A stretch of 64,000 nucleotides of DNA from Isoetes taiwanensis (lineage: Eukaryota > Streptophyta > Lycopodiopsida > Isoetales > Isoetaceae). The position numbers were made by a program, and so were the translations under genes. Positions 1 to 11,376 of this stretch are shown in pieces (the first letter of the stretch is position 1; every line of letters starts with the position of its first letter). The stretch covers positions 7,826,531-7,890,530 of the forward strand of contig JAJEKV010000025.1 of the NCBI GenBank assembly GCA_021234155.1, written 5' to 3'. The notes beneath the pieces were generated by a model. The model had not been told where the DNA came from. It ran no database searches and saw nothing but the letters and a program-made list of their open reading frames with translations.

Positions 1-3000
1 TAGCCAGTGACATCAAAGGCTTCACATGACTCTTGTAGACTACCACACTTGGCTTATATCAGCGAGGTATATTCTTAGATAGAAGCTGGTGAAGCCCCAA
101 TTGTAAATCGGGCTATGTATAAACCTGCCATGCTTTGTTTCTGGAATTTTACATGCTTTGAAGATGCATAAAAATATAAGTTTAGATTTTTCTCTTGCAT
201 GCACATTAGCAATATAAAGCAAAATAATTTACACTATATTGTGCATACATTGCAATCCCATTGCTCTCCGGTGGACAACATATCATTATAAGCTTTTCTA
301 CGTATTGCTCATTTAGCATATATATTCGTATAATCAATCTCCATGCCAATTCGAGATCTATTAACTTACAATTTGGATACCTCCTACTACCGCTAGGATG
401 CTTGAGACTGAACTTTAATCGGTTTTACGATTGTTCTATGTCTGCCTCTGATGCAAGCCCAAGCATAACATCTTCATTATTGCGCTTAGAAAACTTTGCA
501 AATAGCTTCCATAATACAATGAGGCGCTTAGGAAACTTTACAAAGATCGCTAGAATCCCTAAGCTACTACATTTAACATACATATTGGATAAGAGCGCAT
601 CCTACAACTAAAGCTCATTACCTTAGACAGATTGAGGCCCAAGAAAGAATCATACCTAAATTGCTATATGTATTTGCATGATTTTGATGGCGGTCATTAA
701 CTCTTATGTACTAAGATAAGAGTATGTTCCAATTTAAGATATAATGCGTCGCTTAATCGACGAGGCTTAACATATTAGAAAAGCAATTTATAATGAGTAT
801 AAACAATCGCTTTGAATGGCTATAACAATTTGCGGCAACCCTTCAAGTTCAAAGAAATTTTGTATCTCGAGAAGCAGTTTACAAAATTATGAAATAAAAG
901 CCATACATGCAATGTGATATTATACTAGATACCTATTTTAGTCGTGAACCTTATATAAGAGCCTAACGCTATTTATCCTCGCACTCATACAAGATGCAAA
1001 ACTATATGCTTAGTTCCCTTCAACATTTCAAAACCTTGTACATGTACAAGTGATCATGCTATTTATTGGCCAGGCTGCCTAGATGGGTTACATAGCGATA
1101 TAATAAAGTGCTAAAGTCATAAAGCTTTTATTTTCGATGCTATCGTGTTGATCCACTCGGCCAATGAAGATGATGGGTTCCATTATGGATGTAAAGAAAG
1201 TTGAAGTTTTTTACAAGTTTTTATTTTGATTGATATATGTTCAACTATAGGCCCGCAAAGATAGGAATGTATATTACAAGGGGCTATTCAGTAACTCTGT
1301 ATTGTTTTCTGTAGATGGGAGGCATACCTATCGTTGATTTATTTTCTTTCTTTCGGGTCTTGTTATAAATGAACATTGACAAAAATTGCTGAAATACTTA
1401 TTTTCACAACATACATAAGTTCTGTATCAATCAATCTTGTTAATTTGAAAGTTTCCGTTTGATGAAAATATTTTTGGATTTTTTAATCGATTTCCAAAGA
1501 TTTAAATGCTTAGATGCTGCCCAATATTTCCGACAATCCACAACCGATATGTTTTCGTTTGTATGATTCGAATTTGTTTTTTGCTTCGTGTGGCTATCTA
1601 TGCTCTTTATCCGATTCTGCATGCTCAGGTCGAAGTTCGTTCTTTCTGGCTGCATCGTGGCATGCATGCCACGACTACTTAATACCTCTGTATTTCATGA
1701 ATCGGCATGATGTTCTTATCCTTGGCATGTTTGCCATTGTTTTAAATCATGCATCGGATTTTCTTAATTTCAGGGTGGTTTCGCCAAGTAATGGCATCTA
1801 CGTGCACTGCAGAAGACGATTCATGGAAATTTTGGTTTGCTATACATCTGTTGTGTGAATCCTTTCTCCAATTGTTTTTTCTCAAAAGCATTAGAGCAGT
1901 AGAAAATTGATACGCCTGCATAAGCTAGTTAGGCTTGCCTTAATGAAGGCTGAGCTATGTGTAAGGAAGACTCAGCCATTTTAACGAAGGCTGAGCGCAT
2001 GTAAGGAAGAGCTTGGCTTCCATGCAAGATTACTATCTGAATCCATGAATAACACAAGTCAGAAACTATGAACTCGATGAAGAAGCTTCAGCATTACAAT
2101 AAATTCATCTTGATATGCGCAGGTGATCATAACTTCAGTTTTCTTGGCAGGTTTGTGTATACATGGCTGTTTCATTTTTATTAAATTATTTTGAAAATCC
2201 ATGTGATCCAGCAATTGCCCATAGCTAAAGATGCAATCTGGCTTGCCACAGTTTAGGATTTCCAAAGGTCATAGATTATTTTGATCTTATCTCATATTAT
2301 TTTGTATATATGCAAATGCCTGTAATATACCTATTATTCCCACTTTCTGTGAAGCCTTATGTTTTCTCCCCTGAAGACAATTTGCTATTGCAGATCACAT
2401 ACCTATTACATTTGAAGGGGCTTTGTTGAAGCTCATTGGGATTTGGGAGTTTTGCCTCAAATATGAAACTTGAGGTATGATTTCTTTGGAGTCTTGTACT
2501 TTCTGTTATAACAGGACCTCAAATAAAACCAGTAGTTTTTTCAACCATTCAATTTTTCAATCTTTTTATGGTTACTTGAATTGTGCAGTGTCAAACATAT
2601 TGGAGAAATTGGAGTTGACAAGTGAAAGCTCAATGTAAGTTTGTTCAGCTTTCTTAACATTTCACCACACTTCTCATTCAATTTTCATGATGCTTTGTAT
2701 GAAATTGTAGACAAACTTCCTTCTTGAAGGTCATGCAGCTGCCATACTGCAACACTTATGACTGGATAGATCTTTTGCACTAGTTTCTTTGGCTTGTATA
2801 TAGCTTGGAATGTTGTGAATTGATTGCAAATCTTATGTAGAAATGCTTCCCATGATGTAGCTAGATGTTGCGTATTGAATGCCTTACACATGCAAAAGCC
2901 CACTGCTTGCTTTACTCTTACCCTACATAATAATGTTTCTTTTTAATGGAGGCTTACTTTTCCTAGCTAAAGAAGCAGGCTTCAAGTGTCCTTTTATGTA

Positions 3001-3924
3001 GCCCCTAAATTATTAATACAAACGCACTTTACATAATGCGGGAGGAGCCGGGTTTTCGTGTGACTGTCCACCAAAAGAAAAAGGTCAATCTATTTTGGAC
3101 AATTTAATATTCATAGGGCATTCAGTAAATGGCCGCATATCTAAAAGCACATGGAGGCTTTTAAGATGATGACGTAATGGCATTGTACCAATAGCAGATC
3201 ATTTTACTTCCATAGTCCATCCTTTTCATGCTCGCATCTATTTGAGGCAGAATTTTGCAAATGTCTAGGTTCAAAGAAGCATGAAATTGCATTGCTCAAT
3301 GCATGTAAAAATTACTGCATGAGAATGTTTCCAAATATAGTTCGTAATGATATGAAATATGCCCTTTATATTTCCTCATGGCAAACATCTTCTTCAAGTG
3401 CTGAAGGGGGTCATATAAATGGATTTTCGGAGACAAACAAAGCAAGCAGTTTTTAAATAATCTTAGAGACTTTGAATTTACTCCATGTCTGATGCAGCAC
3501 CATTATGTGATGGATATTGCATAGGTAAGATTATAAGGAGAACTGCATGTAGTAACATCCAGATGACTATTGATGCAAATTGAGAGAAAGCTGGTCTTCC
3601 ACATTTCACCACTAACTAGCAGTGATTGCAAAGCAGATTGTGCATATCACTGAGCTACAATCAAGGCCAACTTTCTCCCTCAAGCAACAAGTTATATTAT
3701 CACCCTTAATTTGTTGCCAAAGATCTTTAGGTAATAGACTGCAGCATAGATGGTTCCAACTGTGTAACGTATTACCTTCAGCTTACTGCTCTAAGGTGTG
3801 GAAAGTGCATTATATGATGGCCTTTCCTGTTCATGCATCATACCTTCAGTGGTTTGACAAAACAAATTGTAGATCCACATATTTCATAAGCACTATTGAT
3901 GCCCTGAACAATAGTATACTTGGT

Positions 3925-3985
3925 AGGCCTTGCACTCCTATAATTAATATTTCCAGGCCTTGCACTTCCTATAATTAATATTTTC
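3925..3985 (+). repeat. 30-bp tandem duplication
   Basis: Two adjacent copies (3925-3954 and 3955-3985) of a unit beginning 'aggccttgcac' and containing 'ataattaatatt'. They differ by small indels only. No function is apparent; replication slippage or a local duplication explains it. Confidence 0.85.
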
Positions 3986-6792
3986 CTTCAAAGTTGCAGC
4001 AAATAATTGTTTCAGAATTCCTCTGCAATAGAACATCTTAGTGCTAGCTTGTCCAGCCGGTCATATTCCTTAGGAGACTCATAGTTCGGGCCGCGACAAC
4101 TAGAGACAAATGTCCTGTGAAATACAGTTAATTGTAGCAAAAGCCCTCTGCACCTAAAATGAAACTTCTTCCTGGTTGTCCACATTTTGCTCAGACCACG
4201 TTTACTCTTTTAAGACAGAGTACCCTAAATCTGGGCAAAATCTTTATTTCTATTTTCTATTTTTTTATTCCTAGAACTCTCAGCTTCATAAGCTGTCAAA
4301 CAACCCCTTAATATTGCATGATGCAGGAGATTGTGGTTTGATCAGTCATGCATCTCAAATAACATGTTCTTTTGTACTAGACTTAATATAGGTGCTAGCC
4401 ACTTCTTGGTTTTACTACAAAAACAAGTCTTTGTGTGAAAACTAGCCTGGATGCAGGGGTCGCATATTTCGACACTTCCCAAAGTTGGAAGTTGACACCT
4501 TCATTTTGACAAAATTAATAACCTGTCTAATGCATACTTGTTAAGATATCTTAGGTTTTCGTGACTGTTTTATGGATATTATTCACCATAAAGGATTCGG
4601 CCCAAATAGTCTGTATTGATCTCATATAGTATATATACATTGTGCATGTATTTAATTCCATTCTGTCGTTGTTTTAATTGGCTCAGTCTATGGCATCATA
4701 ATCTTTTAATATGCATTCATGTATATAATTCATTTCACCCGTTGTTGTCCTCTTACTTAGCGCGTTCAATATGATATCCACGTAGTACTATGCATCTTTG
4801 TTCCTCTAGGTTATGCTTTTACAATGACAAATTGATTCGATTTTAAATAATACCCATCAATGGCAATTGTTGGTTTCTGCAAACACAACCTTTAACATGT
4901 CCAGCTTCTACAAGCCCTTTAGAAATTCCAAATTTGGACGATTCTGAGTTTATATTGAGCAATGTCAACTTATAACTATAAGGCTCTTCTTTTCGGGCTG
5001 TAAGCAACCGAACATCGTGCATGGCTGGTATGTGTTGTTCATTATTTGTTCTCTTCCAAGTTCTTGAAACAAAATTACAGTTAAAGTATTAGTCACTTGG
5101 TTCATTGAGCCTGAGGAAATTATTGATACTATGTTTCTAAGCGCGATATTGTAGCTGCGTGATATTGTACCTGCAGCCTAGCATCTTATAATGTTTCCTC
5201 GTAAGCTTCTTTACGAAAGTATTCAAGGTCTTTCTATGCTGCCACTAATCTAAAGTCTAATACATATGTACCTTTGGACCGGGAGTAGATCGATGTGTGT
5301 CTGCTCAATGCATACACATATTTCTTTACCGTGCAAACCATATGGGAAGAGAAGGAAAGTAGACCGATGTGTTGTCCTGCTCCAATATATACACATATTT
5401 GTTGGATTGTCCAACCCATATGTAATATAGTTGCACAAGGGTAATACGTAATTCGTCATACATTAGAACCCATAGCCCATGGCTTTTAGTTTCTCGTGAT
5501 AATTTGAGTTGGTGAGATGGACGAATTTATTATATGGCTTTTACAATGCCCGTGGGTTGCCATCTAGCTGAATTTGCCTCAAAATGACATCATATAGTGC
5601 CCATTAAGTTGCTCTTCATTGTGGCACACTATTTCATAATAAACTATTACAAGATTTTGTACTATTATGCCTAGCATATGAGCTTGAGAATCATTACATA
5701 GAATTGCAGCTTTGAAGGGAGTTTTATGGATTTCCAACTGCCATGGCCTTTCTATATAGGGAGGTTAAATGGTATGGAGGCGAATACAATCTCATTTTAC
5801 ATCTATTTGAGGTTATCTTTGCCAAAACTTATATCTAGCTCTCATTACTCATTATAGGGTACCTTTTTCAATAAAGATTGGCAAATCATATTAGTGAGTT
5901 GCAGATTCATTTTAGTTTTGAATATAATACAAATGTGTCAGCAGCTTTGGGGTAAACAAGATTCAAGGTCTTCACCCATTCAAGACCTTCACCCTTCTTT
6001 GTATTAATATGTGCCATGCATTCTAAATGGTTCTTCGTAACGAATTATAGATGTAGCTTTGTTTAACAAAGGATATTGCCTATCAACAAATAATTGCGGC
6101 TATTGGTAAAGATATTGTCTGGGCCAGGAGCTTTTTATTTTGTATTTATATAGTTCAAATTTGGACATCCTTGCGCTTTATATTGAGCAATATGAGATGC
6201 CTGGCCTCAACTACGCATCAGGAACTTTAGATAACTTGCAATTAGATTGGGTCTCAACTTACAAGCAGACCGGGAGCTTAGATAGTTTGCAAGTAGATCG
6301 GGTCAAGTCACATACATGTGCTATGATATACTCCGCACAGTCACTTTGATATAGTTTGCATAGGCACTTTGTTTCATTGGCAATAGACCACATGAACTAG
6401 AAAGCTACTGACCATTCATATTTCTTGAGCCTTAACACATAGTGTAGAAAGATACACCAAGTAATTTTGTTTTCATAGAGTTGTTTACCCACATTACTAT
6501 CTTGGGTTGTTTTTGCAGGCTTGCTAGGCTTAATAATTTGAACTGCCATTTGGTTTAACCACTCAAATCAAGAGTTGCATTTTAAAAATATTATCAATTA
6601 TGAACCAAATAGTCACTTCAAACTCATTATAACATCTCTTTACATTACGTGACACAACTAAGCAAACATAAATGTCTCTCTTTACATTACATGATCTATT
6701 CACAAATGTAAACATATTTTTCCCATACTATAACAAGTCTTGATGGTTATTTGTCAAGTGTAATTTATTCTCTTTTTGCACTTTAAAAGCTC

Positions 6793-6851
6793 TGGCACCC
6801 TTGAATTTCAACGCCAACAAATGGCACCCTTTGAATTCCAACGCCAACAAA
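6793..6851 (+). repeat. 29-30-bp tandem duplication
   Basis: Two adjacent copies of a unit starting 'tggcaccc' and ending 'aacgccaacaaa' (6793-6821 and 6822-6851), nearly identical. Non-coding as far as I can see. Confidence 0.85.
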
Positions 6852-6910
6852 TGACTTTTTAACACTTTTAATCTTCTAGCATTCTTGACTTAAATGATAG
6901 ACCATAGAAT

Positions 6911-7083
6911 AGTCCATCTGTTGAAATATTCTTTTTCTCAACGCAATAATCTTTTCAAGGCAATAATAAGACATTCGTGCCTTTCTATTTATTTCTTTTC
7001 TAGCCCATCTGCTTGAAATATTCTTTTCAATGCAATAACCTTTCATACAATACATTCGGTATTTCTATTTATTTCTTTTCTAT
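6911..7083 (+). repeat. Diverged tandem duplication of about 85-90 bp
   Basis: Copy 1 (about 6911-7001) and copy 2 (about 7002-7083) both start near 'ccatctg' plus 'ttgaaatattctttt', and both end in 'tttctatttatttcttttc'. They differ by substitutions and small gaps, so this duplication is older than the 30-bp one just upstream. Confidence 0.7.
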
Positions 7084-8092
7084 CTTTCCAAATTTATCCG
7101 CATTGACCATGCTACTAAGATCCCATGGATTGCACATCTAAATCTAATACCAATACATCCAATACTAATCCCAAATGCATGAAATATAAAAGATATTGCT
7201 GCACATGCAAAACATATCCAATTTAGTTAAAACAATAATAGCGACACAAAATCTAAATCTTTTGAATTTGCGTCTAAAAATCTATCCTCATACATTGCAC
7301 TCATCAATATTACCTTTTTTGTTGTCTGATTGATTTTGCCCTTCCGATAAAAAAACTAATAATAACTTGGAAATGTATGTTCGTAAAACCTCGCCATCAA
7401 CATCATAAACCACGAGCATAAATAAAGTATTGCTATGCTCAACAAGGATCTAAATTTGTTTTTGATAATGAAGGAGATGTACCGTAGGCAAAACCTTTTC
7501 AGCCAAGATTTTTGAATTTCCCTTTATTAACATTTCCTTCTACAAATCTCTGCTTTTAAATACCTAGAAACTAAATTAATTGAACTTTAGGTAACTTAAA
7601 ATGCAAGAACGCACCATAACTAGTACCTTTTAATGCCAAGTTTATAGAGTGAATGTTGATTTTAAAGAGGTGATTTGTTCCAATGTTTTATTTCCACAAC
7701 TTTAGAATAGGCCCATATTCATTTTTCCAACAAAAGTTCCTCACATGTTGTAGCAAGTGGGTCATGGCAAATACAAGAAAGACAAGTAATTACGGCCGAG
7801 GGAGATTCTAGGATTTCTATTGCTTTCAAAGTCTTTGCTCCATAAAACCATGCAACGTAGATGACATTCATATTAATCTATATATGATGGTCGCTGCCAC
7901 TTCATCACTTACAATTATCAACTGCCTAAGATTGTAATAGTTGCAAATATCACTTAGTCACAATTGTCTAAGCCATCTTTTAAAAGCAGATACCTTATTG
8001 TCTCTATCCTCGCGACATTATCAAACTACCATATCGATTAAGTTCTTTTGCTTTAGGCACTTGATTTGTGTTAAATAAATTTCAAATCAGCT

Positions 8093-8770
8093 TTACTCTT
8101 TGTGCACGTAAATGGTATGCTCAACTCTAGTATTTACAAAGTCAAAATAAAATGACAGATCCATGAGCGTAATGTTGTGCTTGTATAACCTAAATAAATG
8201 TATTATATAACCCAAAATACAACACCGCCAATACATATTCAATACAATTGTTCTAATAATGTATGCCCATTTGTGACCAATGCTAACAATAGATCGATAT
8301 ATTTGCTTACCTTCATCTAATGCCATACCACTGGCAAGATACCTAAAGAATGCTAATAAACCAATGTTATCCAAATTTTAATTCATGTAGTTGTAGAACA
8401 ACATAGAGGGTTGCTTTAATTTGTCGGTTAAAGTATAAGAGACACCTAGCATCTCCAAGTCATTCCAAGTCATGACATAATTTTCATATGTATTTTCAAA
8501 CACAACCTTTGTTTCTATGAGACTTCCACGCTGTATCAGGGCAGGGTGTTTGTATTACTTCCACACGGTTGGCTATCCTATGAATATGACTGTCCAAGAA
8601 ACTACGTTAAGTAGAGAATGTTGTTTCACATGTGCTTTAGAATCTTCTGCATACTACCGCTAAGAACATTATCACTTCGCGGAACCATAAAGAAGTACTA
8701 AAAGCTTGCATAAATAAAACCATCATTTAAGTCTGTGCAAACAATGAATGCGTTCCTGTGATATATGGAG
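8093..8770 (-). pseudogene. Pentatricopeptide repeat (PPR) protein relic
   Basis: Read on the minus strand, pieces in different frames follow the order of PLS-type PPR motifs. NVVSWTVIFIG lies at about 8608-8581, a piece like YENYVMTWNDL follows, then ALDEGKQIYRSIVSIGHK and IRTIVLNMYWRC lie inside the open stretch 8374-8093. These match the usual PPR landmarks 'NVVSWT.MI.G', 'GKQIH..IV..G' and 'LV.MY.KCG'. Intact plant PPR proteins run 400-900 residues and bind organelle RNA; only about three degenerate repeats remain, with stops and frameshifts between them. It is either a decayed paralogue or a fragment carried by a transposon. The family call is fairly safe, the exact limits are not. Confidence 0.55.
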
Positions 8771-11376
8771 CCATCTACTCCACGCTAAGAGGACATTATC
8801 TGGTTCTCCTGCAGGTAAATCCTCACCAATAATAATTTTGTGAGAATTCTCACAACCCCAAAAGGCATACATAGTGCTCCTACAAGTAGCGTTCCTATGA
8901 GCCTGAATTTACTCTTGACCCATGCCGCCTGCATAGAACTAAAATTTCTACCTAATAGAGATTAAATCATATTTATTGGTTTTGAATTATGTTACTTTAT
9001 GTTTCCCTCAGAACGGAGAGATGGACAATTATCATTTACACTTTTGTAACTCATAATCTGTGCATTTTTATGCTTAATGTAGCGTATTAGCAAAGTTCTA
9101 GTAAAAATGCACAATAATTTTCAAATATATTCACCTGAAATATGCAGCAAGTGTTCCGGGCGAATAGAAGAAGCTAAGGCAAAGGAGGATAAATTATGTA
9201 TGGAACAAATCAGGTTGTTTACAAGGCCCATGCTATTACTGATGATTAAACTCAAACACCCTACAGAAACTGCAATATCATTTCATAGCTCTAAAACCAT
9301 ACTCATCAAGAACCAGTAAGAGTAATATCGACGCGATTTCAAACCTCGTGGTGCTCAAGGTGACAAAAGAATTGCTGCTTAAATATTTAATTTGAATTTT
9401 ATTATGTTTGGACCTTGCACGCATCTATCGAAAGCACTGCAATAAACAATAAAAGACTACTGCAGTGGCCCTTTAACTAGCTAGCACTTTTAAAATGGGT
9501 CAAAGAGGAAAGCAATTGATAATGTCCATGCCCATCCACCAGATGCAAAACATTTGCTAATCCTAAAGATACCCACGGCATAAACAGAATTCTGAAACAA
9601 CTTTTCCTGTAAATTGTAAGTTGGATCTCACCTCCATCAATGTGGCGCCATAACTGCAGCAGCGATTTTCCAATCGCCTGAGCCAAGTGAGAGAAGTACT
9701 ACAACCATTGCCACTATGGTAATCCACAATAGTTGCAAATCTATATTCAAAAAGTAGCCATTAAAAGTGCAAGAAGACTAGAAAAGATAAAACCAAAACT
9801 GAATCTGAAACACAGCAGTCTCCAATAATGTTGGCATTACTTCAACTTATATTAAGCAACTTAAATTGATATTCTAAGCAGAATTGACATCAATTTGACT
9901 CTGCTTGGTTCAGTAAAAAATGACTACTGAGACCTTCCTATCTACATAGATATCTACCTATCTTTTACCATGGATTATGAACATTATAAAACGTATATGT
10001 CATGAAGTATGCACTAAAGTAATCCTAGGAAATTCAATCAGTGGTAGAGAATGCATTGCCTTCTAAGAAACAAAAAGATGTATAAACGAAGATAAATGTT
10101 CATATAGACAACTATGAGATCCAATCCAAAAGCAAACTAAAAAGCTTTTCGGTTGATGTCAAGACCCATTTATATCTAGTATACAGCAGCAGTGGTACGC
10201 TAAAGGAAGTAGGTAACTGTTCACTATGTGCCATAGACATGACCCTGCAATTTTTATAGATTGGTGAAACAAGCAGAGAAACAAAAATATTATGAACTTT
10301 AGATTAACCTTGATATACTGGCTCTAGCTTCCTAGCTCCAGATGCAATCCCCTGCACGATAAACAGAGGTCTCAGGGAAAATATAATGAAAAGGGATGAC
10401 AAATATAAAAGGGGAAGAACATCTCTGCTATAGACATCGTAGTTTCTTACAGACCTGTTTTTTGAAGTAAACATGAAAAAGAAGATTCCGGCAGCTACAA
10501 CATTCTCAAAGCGAAAGGATTTGTCTGCTATAGCTGAGCACCACTCTCCATACCCGAACTTATATGTTGCTCAAAAGATTTTGTCCTCTAGTTATAACTA
10601 GTGCATGTACCTCAAGGCAGCCAAGCAGAGCTTCAAGAGCTACGCTACCGCTATATAGCAAGAAAGAGAACGAGCTATGAAAGGCACGCAGAGAATTTTA
10701 GAGTTTTCTATTCTTTCCTGGCCGTACGATTCGAAATAGAGAATCGGACGGCTCAAATTGATTTTGGGTGACGTGGCACGACACCTGGCATAGCTAGAAT
10801 TGCAGCCTTTTGTGCAGGGGGGGTTACGCAACCCTGCTAATAAAAAAAAAAAAAAGATTTAACAATTTTTCCAATCTCATCTTTTTCCCAGGCAACTCCT
10901 TAATCCTTATACCCCAATTTACTGCATCCATATAGCATACCAATCTTAGGCAGCCAGTGTGTTTCCATACTGTGCATTCTCACCCTATATGTAATAAGTT
11001 GTATATTAGCCTCCCTTTCTAGAGGAAGAAGACATGTTTCAGCTAGCATCATAGCATATGTTGTTCGTATTTTAATGCACATCTTTGTATGTAAAAATCT
11101 TCATATTTTTCCAGTGGCTGCACATCGAGACTTGTAAAACTCAACTGCATGATCTAATGCTTTAAAAAGCTTTTCTTTCATTGTGCAATCCACAGAAGAT
11201 TTCATCCAACCATTCCAAGGCGTATACTAGAAGCAAGGTATTTCAAGGGCGAATTACTAGAAATTCACTTAAGTAAAAAAGAAAAAGAAATAGGGCACAA
11301 TATGGCGAGGACGATTTTACACTGCCAATGTTTCTAGCAAAAACCATACCATAGAGCAGGAGGAGGAGGTCTGGCT
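8771..11376. other. Intergenic DNA upstream of the eIF2B gene
   Basis: No coding region is recognised. The stretch just before 11377 should hold the promoter and 5' leader of the eIF2B gene; the last 100 bases include an A-rich run and a purine-rich leader before the ATG, but I cannot place a convincing TATA box. A poly(A)-tailed segment near 10.8 kb is listed separately. Confidence 0.5.
10728..10855 (+). repeat. Possible poly(A)-tailed retroposed fragment
   Basis: The segment holds an imperfect inverted repeat (CCGTACGATTC against GAATCGGACGG, around 10722-10751), a second small foldback (GGGTTACGCAACCC, 10810-10823), and ends in 14 A residues at 10842-10855. A pure A tail after a structured GC-richer body is what a SINE or processed transcript copy leaves. 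I see no flanking target duplication and no RNA polymerase III boxes, so the class is open. Confidence 0.3.

Larger units (their letters stand above)
1..8092. other. AT-rich intergenic DNA, no recognisable gene
   Basis: No reading frame here resembles a protein family I know, and no frames chain across plausible splice sites into one product. The DNA is AT-rich. It holds several short local duplications, listed separately or here: a diverged pair at 5280-5346 and 5356-5421, and a small repeated motif at 1931-2020 in which 'gaaggctgagc' and 'atgtaaggaaga' recur. Old transposon DNA too decayed to recognise is likely. Confidence 0.5.
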
